A stretch of 64,000 bases of DNA, taken from Nageia nagi (taxonomy: Eukaryota; Pinophyta). Positions 47,620 to 57,763 of the stretch are shown piece after piece. The position numbers were made by a program, and so were the translations under genes. How positions within the stretch are numbered: the first letter of the stretch is position 1; every line of letters begins with the position of its first letter. The notes beneath the pieces were generated by a model that saw only the letters and a list, made by a program, of their open reading frames with translations, did no database searches and had not been told where the DNA came from. The stretch spans positions 26,474,001-26,538,000 of the forward strand of contig JBITNC010000001.1 of NCBI GenBank assembly GCA_050084985.1, given 5' to 3'.

Positions 47620-48360
47620 TTTTCTGCAAGGGAAGAGTGTTTTTAGTACCTGAATCAAAGTTGAAACAAACTTTAATGACAGCCATGCATAATGCTCCAC
47701 TTGTAGGCCATCCAGGTTTCTACAAGACTTACAAACAGGTTAGAGAAAGATTCTATTGGAAGGGTTTGAAAAGAGATGTTTTCTTGCATGTTCAGGAATG
47801 TGTTATTTGCCAAGAAAATAAGGGAGAACATGAATTTTCAGCTAGTTTACTTCAGCCACTTCCTATTCCCAATCAGAAATGGGAAAGTATCTCCATGGAT
47901 TTCATTACTGGTTTGCCCAAGGTATACATGAAGGATTGCATATTCGTTGTTGTTGATAGATTGACAAAATTTGCTCATTTCTATGCCATTTCAGCAACTT
48001 ATACAGCCATACAAGTTGCTGATTTGTTTTTTAAAGAAGTTTTTAGATTGCATGGTTTGCCTAGATCCATTGTGAGTGATAGGGACAAAAGATTTTTGAG
48101 CATGTTTTGGCAAGAATTGTTTAAGCTATGTGGTACTAAATTGACTCCTAGTACTAGCTACCATCCCAAACTGATGGGCAAACTGAAATTGTTAACAAAT
48201 GGCTTGAAGGGTATTTGAGAAATTATGTTTCAAGTCAGCAAAGTGCATGGGTTAAATGGCTGCACCTTGGTGAATACTGCTACAATTCTACTTATCATAT
48301 GTCCATAAAAATGTCTCCATTCAAGGCATTTTATGGTTATGATGCACCACACTTTTCAGA
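47620..48360 (+). pseudogene. Element B integrase (zinc finger and core)
   Basis: HHCC zinc finger across GHPGFYKTYKQV...CVICQENKGE (47710-47825). Core Asp in SMDFITGLPKV (about 47900) and Asp in IVSDRDKRF (about 48080). The DDE Glu region lies beyond a one-base break near 48168 (a C run shorter than in A). Another one-base break lies near 48362. Otherwise the sequence reads as standard chromovirus integrase. Confidence 0.85.
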
Positions 48361-48969
48361 TTGATTTTTGGTGATTCAAAGGTCCAAAAAGCTAGAGACT
48401 TTGCAGCAGAAAATCAAGCTATTCTTAATGCTTTGAAGGATAATATTCTTATGGCACAAAATCAGCAAAAGAAGTATGCAGATCAACAACGTAGTCAGCG
48501 CTCATTTGAGGTGGGTGACTTGGTTTATGTTAGGTTGCAGCCCTACAAACAGTCCACATTGAAGAAGAGTGGAGCAGAGAAGGTAAAACCCAAGTTCTAT
48601 GGGCCTTACAAGGTGATTAGTAAGGTTGGACAGGTTGCATATGCTTTGGAACTTCCAAGTGAGAGTAAGATACACAATGTTTTTCATGTTTCTTGCTTGA
48701 AAAAGGCTTTAGGCCAACATGTTCAGCCATCTTCAGATTTGCCACCTCTTGATGATGAAGGAAAGCTCATTCTTGAACCTGAATTGATCCTTGAGACAAG
48801 GGAGAAAAAGCTTAGGAGTAGGACTATCAAAGAATATCTTGTGAAGTGGAAGAACTTGCCTGTGGAGGATGCTACTTGGGAAGGTGCAAAAATTTTAGAT
48901 GATCCAACTTTGACTTTGCTTGAGGACAAGCAATTTGAGGAGGGTGGACTTGTAATGTTCCAAAAATAA
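48361..48969 (+). CDS. Element B integrase C-terminus with chromodomain
   Basis: Continuation of pol after the break near 48362: SFEVGDLVYVRLQPYKQST and KFYGPYKVISKVG are the integrase GPY/F-type module. HNVFHVSCLKKALG follows, then the chromodomain EYLVKWKNLPVEDATWEGAK (about 48832-48890). Chromodomains steer integration toward modified histones. The last codons overlap the polypurine tract and run into the 3' LTR, ending MFQK. Confidence 0.85.
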   Translation: MIFGDSKVQKARDFAAENQAILNALKDNILMAQNQQKKYADQQRSQRSFEVGDLVYVRLQPYKQSTLKKSGAEKVKPKFYGPYKVISKVGQVAYALELPSESKIHNVFHVSCLKKALGQHVQPSSDLPPLDDEGKLILEPELILETREKKLRSRTIKEYLVKWKNLPVEDATWEGAKILDDPTLTLLEDKQFEEGGLVMFQK

Positions 48970-49615
48970 ATATTTTGTAAATGTCTCCTACACTTAATTA
49001 TAAAAGTGGAAAAGGGGTTCATGTGACTAGAAGACATAACTTAAGTTGTGTTTATTTATGTTTTATATTTTTATTTTTTTGTAATAAGGTACTTTAAGTG
49101 ATTTTAGGGTTAGGAGATGTCAACTCCAAATTAGAACCTCATTCTATAAAAGGAAGTGAGCATCTCATTTGGAGGATGTTATGTGATATGCGAATTGAAT
49201 ATTGAAACCCTAGAGTTTCCATGAGTTGAGATTGCATGTCTTGCTCATTCCCATAGTGCATTGGAGGTGCATGGTTGGGGACTTGGCAATATCATTGAAG
49301 GTGTTATTGCCCTAAAATATAAAAAATACAAAAAGAGGCATCTGTGAGTGGTTCGTGGCATTTCTTTTTAGGAGGGATTCACTCAGTTTGGAAAGTTTGT
49401 ATCTGCATTTTTAGTTTCGTGAGGATTCCATTTGTCCATTCTAGCTTTGTATTGGTTTGGAAATATTTAATATATATGATACTGGCTGATTTCTCCTCAT
49501 ACTAGTGTTATTTTATGAGCAATTTCTGAGTTATTTTATTGCTGCAATTTATTTTTGCATTTTTATATTGAGGGTTTGCTAGAAATAAAGAAATAAAAAT
49601 AAAACGAACATCACA
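48951..49615 (+). repeat. 3' LTR of element B
   Basis: 665 bp; TATAAAAG at 49145-49152. Where it differs from the 5' LTR in its first ~320 bp, it carries the bases found in element A's 3' LTR. Confidence 0.9.
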
Positions 49616-51143
49616 TTACAGAAGAGGATATTATGGGAATAACATACCCGTGGCTTGGGGATATGGTGACCCATGCATTGGCTCTTAACTTGGCAGCTTC
49701 TTCGGATTCATGCTGTTTTTGTTCTTTTTTCAGCTCCTTGTGAATCCGTTGAACTTGCAGGGCATCCTAAATGTTCATGTACCTCTCGATGCTACCAAGG
49801 GATTGGTGTGGATATGATGAGCTCCAACTCTTTTGGAAGAATGCATCAATCATTCCAATGGAATCATAGTGATCTGCAACTACTTCTATCGGGAATTCAT
49901 AAAACGCCAGTTCTTGTTTGATCATTTCAATCTGTCGCCAGGTGCTGCATTCATAATTCTTGATGAGAATAGGTAATTGGTAAGTGGTCGCCGCCTTCTT
50001 TACCCATACCTTATTGTATACGTTTAGCAAGTGTCTTGAAAATTCTATAAGGATGATACGATCACTTGCATAACGGGGTAGCCTGTAAGGGGCTTCTTTG
50101 GAGCCATAGACCTTTAGGTAGGTGAACTGTTATGTCTTCTGCAAAGAAGTCTACATGTCCCTTGATAGTGGCTAAAGCCTCTTTGGATATTCTGAATACG
50201 TTGGCTCTACCTAGGATCTCTTCGTAAATTTGGCCTTCAATACCATCGGTCATCATCGTTCAGTTTCCAGTATTCCATTTATTATGAGCACAGATCCAGG
50301 GGTAATTTTCCCACACTAGATGTGTAGGGTTGTATAGATATTGGGTATTGGCAATTGAAGTTACCCTCTCCCTAACATGAAGGAGTAGGAAAACTAGGTA
50401 GGAGCTCATATAGAATTTCTTGCTCTTCTGAATGTGTTTCAGGTGCTGAGCCAAGGAATCACTAATTACTCTGCTCCACCTAACACCTTTGCCGCTACTG
50501 ATTAGCACTATAAACCCTGCAAATTTCGGCTGGAATTTGGTGTCATCTTTTTGTCCATCACTCTGGAAAACATGGATATTAGTCTGGAAACTACTAGATA
50601 GAACTCTCCTCTGTTTGGCATTGCTAAGGCTCTCCTTGTGAGATGCTTGTGATCATCGGCCAACCAATCTTTGATCAAATCAGCTAGAGGTTGTAGACCT
50701 TTGTAGAACTTCAAGGAGTCTTGCATGCTGTATGATAGGCCTTCACCCTTCCAAGCGAATTCCTTTTCTATTCCTTCCTTGCAGAAGTCCATGATTACCT
50801 CATTTCCTCTATCAAGGAGTCTCCACTCTTGGATGTTGCAATGCTATCCTAGCTCGTAGCACAACTTAGGGAAGGGGGTGGCACGTGACACCATAGAAGC
50901 TGATACTAGTAAGGAAGTTTTCAAGGTGTCCTTCACTATCGAAGCTGGATCCAATGTATGTATTTTCATTAGAGTTTTAATTGGATTGAGGGAGTTACAG
51001 TCTGTATCTCCGATCTCACTTAGTTGGTCAATGATTCTTGCGGTGGGCATCATGGGCTCTGACGTATGTTCAAGAGTGATGGGACTATCCATCGTGAGCC
51101 TTTTTTGCTTCCTGTCTTTGATATTCTGAGCAACTAATGCCAT
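49616..51143 (-). pseudogene. Unknown-ORF protein, copy 3, N-terminal half
   Basis: Minus strand from ATG at 51143 (MALVAQNIKDRKQKRLTMDS). Recognisable blocks match copies 1 and 2: GDTDCNSLNPIKTL (about 51000), GKGVRWSRVISDSLAQHL (about 50470), FYMSSYLVFLLLH (about 50410), and an IERYMNI block near 49770. Broken by stops near 50844, 50508, 50260 and 50060. The frame is cut by element B at 49616. It is the most diverged of the three copies. Function unknown. Confidence 0.65.
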
Positions 51144-52440
51144 CTTGTTCCTGTCTAAGAGAACAACATAGTGTTAGAGGAGTCTTGGGAAGCTTGTGGC
51201 ACTTTCTAGGCAAGCTAAGAGAATTTTTCAAAAAATTGGGATTTTGGGCATTTTTTTCTCTAAGTGTACCATCATCGAAAAATGTCAAGGTTTGCAATTT
51301 TCAAATTCTTTTGGATGAGTTTAAGATGACATAAAGGTAGCTGCCTCAAAGGGGAATGCCTTGGCAAAAAAATAGGAGGATTGGAGAATTTCCAAGTTTT
51401 TCTCAAAAAAGTTGACTTTTTCAACAGGAAATAGTGGTGAAATTTGGCAAAATTGGCAAATGGTGCCGGAATCAAGTTCTAACACCTTAGATGGATGGGG
51501 AATGAATGGGGAAGGTGTTTCAGACTTTGAAATGGCTAAAACAGGTTTCAGAAACAATTTTTGGAGTTTTCTAAAAAAAATTTGGATTTTTTTAATTTTT
51601 TTTCAAGAAATGAGATTTTGAGCACTAAGATTTTGGATTTGATGATTTTTTTGTGTTTTTTTAACTGAAAATAAAAGTTGATTACATGGATAAAGGGTAT
51701 CCGAAAAAGTGATCAAATTTGGAATCTGAAAAAATAAATTTTCAAGTGTTTTGAGTGTTTGAAAAAAACGTTTTTGTGAAAAATCCTCAAAACTTGGAAA
51801 AAATGTAGTTCATATGGATGGAGGATGCTTGGATTTTGAATTTTAATGGAGTTTGGGTAAATTGCCAAGATACTAAGTGTTTGAAAAATCTTCAAAGGCT
51901 GGAAAAATGGCTTCTTTTCTCACTTGACTCTCAAATTCTCAAAAATTTGGTTAGCATAAGGGTGCAAAAATGAGAGGTGAGCAAAATGGAGGGGGTATGG
52001 TCATATTTATAGAGCTAGAGGGGTTAAAAGTGCCACATGTCACTTCCACATCAACCATAGAGCTCAACACTTGCACTTTGGACTATTCCCTCTCAAACCC
52101 AACATTGGAAATCATGAGAAAACTTGGAAAAAATTCAAAACCTGCACCTAGATGGGGAAGGAGCAGATTTGGTGCAATGGGGGAGGTCTTGGAAGCAAAG
52201 ATGATGGCCTTGGAATGCTCTACAACCTCCATGCTTCAGATTTGGATTTTGAATTTTGAGATTTTTTGAAAGAAGATCAATTTTTTTTTTGAGTTTTCTC
52301 AGCCTTTATATCCTTTTTGGATGAAAAAGGTGGTTTTTAGGAGTTTGTGTAAGCCAAATTGCACAACTGATAAGTCAAAATGGTGTAGAATCACACCACC
52401 TACCTCATAGAAGTGAAAAATTGAAATTTTGGGCACTTTT
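51144..52440 (-). other. Copy 3 leader, proximal part
   Basis: A/T-rich with many gaaaaa/ttttt runs (ggaaaatttgg, tttttcaaaa). On - a TATAAATATGACC site lies at about 52001-52013, roughly 860 bp before the ORF. Short frames here are chance. Confidence 0.5.
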
Positions 52441-53650
52441 AGGGCCAAGGAGGGTAGGTGCAGGTTTTAGGATGTTTAGGCAAGTTTTGAAAAATGAAAA
52501 AATGGGGGATAACTTGCAAAACCAGCGCCTACCTTTTAGGGCGGCAAAAATTAGTTTTTGAGCAAATTTGCAAGAGGCAAAGATGCTTGCATTTGGATTT
52601 TGAACCCTACCTTTCTTTCTTATTTTGTTTTTGAGATATTTGTTTTTGAAAATTTTGGAAAATTTTGTAGCTCTCCCATTGGCTGATCCAAATTTTGGGT
52701 TTTTGAGGGAGTAGTTCAACTTTTTTCCAAAAACTTGAAACATGAAAGAGATGCAAAATTGGATTTCCCATGCTCCTAGGATCAATTTTTTTTTATTTTT
52801 GAGCAAAAATGAGGGCTTGCAAGCTAGGCGCAAGTTTAGGGGCTTTGGCATGTTTTTGGAAATTTAAAAAATGGGGGAAACAAGACAAAACTGCCGCCTA
52901 GCTTTTTGAGGGGGTAAACTTGATTTTTTTGCAACATTGCAAGAGGCAATGTTGATCTCCTTTGGATTTTGCACCCTACCTCACTTTCCTTTTTCGATTT
53001 GACCAGTTTTGGAAACTTTTGAGAAAATTTGGAGCCCTCTCATTGGTCAATTGAAATTTGATGATTTGAGGAGGTAGATTTCTTTTTGTTGAAAAACTAA
53101 AATCATCAATCTTATGTGAAATCCCATCCTATGCCCCTTGAAGGTCAAAATTTCCAATTTTTTTCACTTTTGGGGCACAAGAAGGGTAGGTGCAGGTTTT
53201 GAGGTGTTTGGGTGTTTTGAAGATTTTGAAAAATGAGGGAAAACACCCAAAACCAGTGCCTAGCTCTAGGAGGGTCAAAATTTGCCTAATTTCGAAAATT
53301 CCAAGAGGAAAGGTGCCTAATTTTTTATTTGCCACCCTACCCTACTCTCAAATTTTCATTTTGACACTTTTGGAATTTTGGAAATCTTGGAACATTCTCA
53401 TTGGCTGCCCTTTTGCTCATATACCTGTTTTTCTCACTTTCGATGGAGCAAAACGATTCGAAATCACGAACTTGAAAGACCAATTTGATGTAGAATTGTG
53501 ATCCCTTGCTTCTGAGCTCAAAAATTGCCATTTCTGATCAATCTGGGCCTCCCAAAAGTTAGGTGCAGGTTTTGAAGAGATTAGGCCATTTTTCGAAATT
53601 TACTAAGTGAGGGAAAACTTGCAAAACTTGGCCCTAACTTTTCGGGGGTC
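52440..53650 (-). repeat. Copy 3 leader: ~370-bp tandem repeats
   Basis: The phrase taggtgcaggtttt (or taggcgcaagttta) starts units at about 52454, 52826, 53186 and 53560, spacing about 360-375 bp. Each continues with gttttgaaaaat-a-ggg, caaaacc-gcgcctagc, a gcaagaggcaa phrase, ccctacc, and ctcattggc. Diverged but clear tandem arrangement. Confidence 0.65.
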
Positions 53651-53879
53651 AAAATCAAGTTTTTTTGAAATTTTGAAGAGTAGAGTGGCCTTAATTTGTC
53701 ATTTGGCACCACACCTCTCTCTCGAATTTTCATTTCGAGCATTTTGTAAAAAACTCAATTTTCGGGCTCAGACCAAAGCTTTTTGGAGGCCAAAACGCTC
53801 ATTTCTTGATCCTGGCCCACAAGGGTGCTCAAACTTGTTTTCCTTGTTCATCCCGGGCTATACTGTACATTCTTGACCT

Positions 53880-54530
53880 TCTCTGTCTTTTACAGGCCCC
53901 AACGGTGCATTTCCAGCCCTTTTTTGGCATTTCTGGGCTCTAAGCATGAATTTCAACCATTTCTAGCTTTTTTGGACATTTTTGAGCTCAAACAGTGAAA
54001 AAACAATCATTTCCGGCGTTTCTAGCATTTCAAGCTCAAAATCTACATTTCTGGCCTTTCCGAACTCAAGATATGCACAAATGCTCATTTTCGATTTTTT
54101 CGGGCATTTCCAAGCACTTTGAGCTCAAACTTGCATTTTTGGTCATTTTTGAGCTTTTCGGGCCCAAACTATGCTAAAAACGCACATTTTCACTATATTG
54201 ACCAAGGTCGAACTCAAAATTGACTAGAACGTGCTTTTCGGTGCTGTAGACCATCTTCTGGGTCTTCGAGCTCAAAATTGAAAAAAAATGCACTTTTATG
54301 TGCTGTTGACCATTTTCTAGCTCTTTAGGCTCAAAATTGACAAAAACTGCTTATTGGATGTAGATGCCCTTTCCAGGTTCAATTTGTGCAAAAATGCGCA
54401 TTTTCATCATCTTAACTGTATCCATTGATCCCAGGGCTCAAACTTGATGGAAAACGCACCTTTTGTCATCTTGACACCTTTGTTGCTCAAAATTGCCAAC
54501 ATGATGCCTTTTCCGCCTTGGAGGTCATTC
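53880..54530 (-). repeat. Copy 3 leader: short repeats with GAGCTCAAA
   Basis: Runs of cattttcgggc, gagctcaaa, and gcatttc recur every ~40-60 bp (for example near 53983, 54031, 54120, 54158, 54210, 54268). No coding sequence. Confidence 0.5.
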
Positions 54531-54754
54531 ACTCAAAACTCCATTGTGTGGTTGTTGTCGTAATCCACAACTCCGTCCTCTGAGACATGGCTGAGCTGAA
54601 TTGTTTCCATGACTCCGGGGCATGCTTGTCTGCTACTTTGATCATCTAGCCGTTCTGAGTCTCTATACCGGCGTAGTAAGTTGATCATGCCCAGGCAATG
54701 TTGCTCATTGTCGTTTGAAAACATTGGGTCCCCAAAATGCTGCATCTTGGGTTG

Positions 54755-54772
54755 TGTTGTGCAAACACAACA
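54755..54772. other. 18-bp LTR-end palindrome, copy 3
   Basis: TGTTGTG-CAAA-CACAACA. On the ORF strand it is followed by CAACCC and GCATTTTGGGGACC, paralleling the sequence after the same palindrome in copies 1 and 2. Confidence 0.8.
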
Positions 54773-55071
54773 GTTTGAAGTCTCCAAAATCTGAATGAGC
54801 TTCTCTTCTTGCAATTTTGAAATGATGCTCAAGGATTGCGAACTTGCTTTCCAATTTTGTGTGCTTCTTTCTCCCACCTCAACGTCTTCTTTTATAGGGT
54901 CCTTTAAAATTTTCGAATTGATATTTTCCCTCCAAATTTCCAGGCGACTTATTCCTCAAATAAAATAATTTTTCCGAAATAAAATATTCTCTTCTCTCTT
55001 AATTAATTCCAAAAAATTTCGAATTGATTATAATAAGGAAATAAGGAAAATTGGAATCATAAGGAGATACT
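54773..55071 (-). repeat. LTR-like end of unknown-ORF element copy 3
   Basis: Beyond the palindrome; contains CCTATAAAAGAAGACG on the - strand (near 54887-54902), pointing toward the copy 3 ORF. Cut by element C at 55072, so its outer end is not defined here. Confidence 0.4.
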
Positions 55072-56749
55072 TGAAAGGAAATAGGAAAAACTTATATTGA
55101 TACAATGAGAGATGCCTATAAATAGGCATTTACAAGAACGAATACCATGGTTTGAGCACATGGTATTGTGCACATGGTTTTACAAAACAACGGTAAACAT
55201 TAAATGATCGTAAACATTCAATGACCGTAAACATTAAATGATAACTAACTTAGGGACTCTAAAGTTAGATACCCTAGCAAGCTTAACTAACTCTAACACC
55301 CCCCTTTAAGCGAGGCTAGGAGGTAGTAGACATAAGCAAACTAGTACAATATGGGTCCCGGCAACAAGGCCTGATGAGGTACCCATTAACAAAATGAATC
55401 AAGCACAAAGAAGTTGTAGAGTGACCAAAGATAACGAACATGTGCAACTGAAGAACAAAGAACCTCCAACAAAAGCTGGATCAAAGAGTCACTACTCGAT
55501 CAACACAAACAAAGAGAGTCCCTCAACCTGAAATTAGGGCACGAACTTTTCTTTGAAGAGCTTGTTGATGATGCAAAAGGCACACCAAATGGTACCTAGA
55601 ACCCATTAACACTGTACCAAAAATGGTACAAGGATCCATGAAGGAAGTCGATGTCGAACTCAGGAACACTGTCGAAGAAGATGGATCACCAAAACTCATT
55701 GTGCCAAGATTCAACACGATGAAGAGAACTACAGAGTACGAGCAACCAAGAGAAAGGGTGTGCAAAATAAGGCACACTCGCATGAAGGTAGACAAGGTTG
55801 TGACCATGACACAACAAACCCCCATGGCACTTTATAATTCAATGCAAGTACAATGAGCTCCAAAATAACATAAATAGAAACTAATACAAATAGAAGTCCT
55901 CCCAACTGGAACATGAAGTAATCCCCCATGAAAGATGCTGATGACCACACAACTTAGTAGAGAACAAGTCCACAAACGATGACTGTTAAAAAGTCAACGG
56001 GAGCATGAGGAATGATAATGCAGTACTAAACATCAACCAAAGTGATGTTGAACAAAAGTTCAAGACTACAATAAGGTTTGAACCTCATGATGTATCTCCT
56101 AGGAACCTATCAAAACAAAGTTGTAAATAAAGCCCCCCCTTAAAATTTGCCTTTATAAATTAGGCTTACAACCAATTTCATCAAAAACTATTCGAAGTCT
56201 GCTCCACAATGCAAAAAACGGCACTCAAAATGAAGTCCGTTTGCAAAAATTACGGAATTAATTCGTTTTGGAGCAAAAAATTAAATTTTTAATGCCCAAA
56301 ACATTAGAAAAATTTAATTAAATTAAAAACAGTGAATTTAATTAAATTTAAATGGCAGAACTCCAAATTGTGATTCATGATTGATGGGGGAGGCAAAATG
56401 GGTCATGCAGCTACTCAAAACGATCGGAATGGAATGAGGAACATCATGAAAGTGTCCGTTCCCAAAAATGAGCCCCGATGAAAGCACAATCTCGAAAAAC
56501 GTGACTGTTACACAAGCTGCCCCAATTAAATTGAAAGCTGAATCATCAAACACTCGTAACTTCCTCAAACGAGCTCGGATTCTAATGATCCAAAAGACAA
56601 AATTGTGTAACTCAAAAAAGGGTATCCGATTATGCTGCCAGAAATCAAATTTGATGAACAGCAACTTCAAAAATTGTGCCTATCTTTTTCATGACGTTTT
56701 CGAGCAAGTGAAGGGCACAAATCTCTCGTAGCAGGAAGAACATACCCAT

Positions 56750-57110
56750 TAGACAGCAAAGAGGCATGCACAGTCAGCAAGGTCGTAACGTCAGGGGACG
56801 GACGCGAACAGAGGAGCAGCTACGTAGCAGGCGCGAAAAGGGCGCGAGCTCTGAAGTCAGCGTCAACGAAAAACGGAGGCAGCGGAACGCGCGCGAGCGG
56901 CGAAAGAAGGCTGACAGCTAAGCGGCAGACAGGAGGGCCGCAAGCAAAGACGCGCGAGGAGTCGAGTGAAGGATGCGCGGCCAGATCTGGACAGGTTCAG
57001 CAGGCGGCAGTGGACGGCAAGGTGCGAGGTGGTGAAACGACGCAGAGCAGCAACGGCAGAGGCAGGAGGCGTGCTTCTAGATGCAAACGAACTCGCCGCC
57101 AAAGGTGCCA
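56750..57110 (-). other. CpG-rich interior block of element C
   Basis: Many CG dinucleotides (gacgcgaac, ggcgcgaaaagggcgcg, gcgcgcgagcggcg) in otherwise AT-rich DNA. A 79-codon - strand frame (56863-57102; Ala/Ser/Arg-rich) reads through it, in the element's sense direction, but has no recognisable domain. Confidence 0.5.
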
Positions 57111-57142
57111 GCTACAGAATGCGCCATCGCCAATTTTGATTC

Positions 57143-57243
57143 CCATGAATTAAAATTCATGGCCTTGTTGCAAAGGAATAGAATCAAAAGATCACCAATA
57201 TCCACCACCGTCAATTTGATTCCCATGAGTTAAAAACTCATGG
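57143..57243 (-). repeat. Two 80-bp tandem units, each with a perfect palindrome
   Basis: Unit 1 has CCATGAATT-AA-AATTCATGG (57143-57162), unit 2 CCATGAGTT-AAA-AACTCATGG (57223-57243). The base change in one arm is matched in the other. In the element's RNA these stems would lie in the 5' leader. Confidence 0.75.
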
Positions 57244-57448
57244 CCTTGTTGCAAAGGAATAGAACCAAAAAGATCACCAATCGGGAATGGCACAACAAAG
57301 ATTAGGCCTCCCACAAATCCATCACTCTTTCTCCTTCACAAAATTCATTAACAACCACCAAACTACGTAGATTTCCTCTCCACAAAGAGCACAAACACAG
57401 GTCATCTACCACACATCAAAAAGCAGCAAAAAAAAAAATGGAGATGAG

Positions 57449-57480
57449 GGGGGGATTGGCGTAAAGAGGCCAATCCCCCC
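57449..57480 (-). other. 12-bp stem-loop beside the primer site of element C
   Basis: GGGGGGATTGGC and GCCAATCCCCCC flank GTAAAGAG. In the element RNA it lies about 45 nt downstream of the primer site. Confidence 0.75.
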
Positions 57481-57525
57481 TCACAGATTTGCTGATCAAA
57501 TTGAGGGAGATTCAGAGGTCGACCC

Positions 57526-57537
57526 GCTCTGATACCA
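57526..57537 (-). promoter_or_regulatory. Primer binding site of element C
   Basis: Reverse complement of gctctgatacca; directly adjacent to the LTR. Confidence 0.9.
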
Positions 57538-57763
57538 TGAAAGGAAATAGGAAAAACTTATATTGATACAATGAGAGATGCCTATAAATAGGCATTTACA
57601 AGAACGAATACCATGGTTTGAGCACATGGTATTGTGCACATGGTTTTACAAAACAACGGTAAACATTAAATGATCGTAAACATTCAATGACCGTAAACAT
57701 TAAATGATAACTAACTTAGGGACTCTAAAGTTAGATACCTAGAAAGCTTAACTAACTCTAACA

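Larger units (their letters stand above)
42928..49615 (+). mobile_element. Element B: nearly complete Ty3/gypsy chromovirus (6.7 kb)
   Basis: LTRs 42928-43592 and 48951-49615, both 665 bp, TGTAATGTTCC...ACATCACA, with about ten substitutions between them by eye. Primer site 43595-43606; polypurine-rich end gaggagggtggact before 48951. Flanks TTACT (42923-42927) and TTACA (49616-49620) differ in one base. Inserted into unknown-ORF copy 3, whose two halves lie on either side in one orientation. Coding region open for 1,138 codons, then three single-base breaks. Confidence 0.92.
55072..57763 (-). mobile_element. Element C: compact non-autonomous LTR retrotransposon (2.7 kb)
   Basis: LTRs 55072-55298 (227 bp) and 57538-57763 (226 bp), almost identical, TGAAAGGAAA...CTCTAACA on +. 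Perfect target duplication ATACT (55067-55071, 57764-57768). On the - strand the primer site TGGTATCAGAGC (57526-57537) directly follows the upstream LTR, and the polypurine tract CTTAAAGGGGGG (55299-55310) precedes the downstream one, fixing - orientation. No gag or pol is recognisable in the 2.2-kb interior. Likely mobilised by proteins of another element. Confidence 0.9.

Noticed and set aside
56863-57102. 79-codon - strand frame in element C as a real gene
   Set aside because: Ala/Ser/Arg-rich composition follows from the CpG-rich block; no domain, and no similar frame elsewhere in the window.
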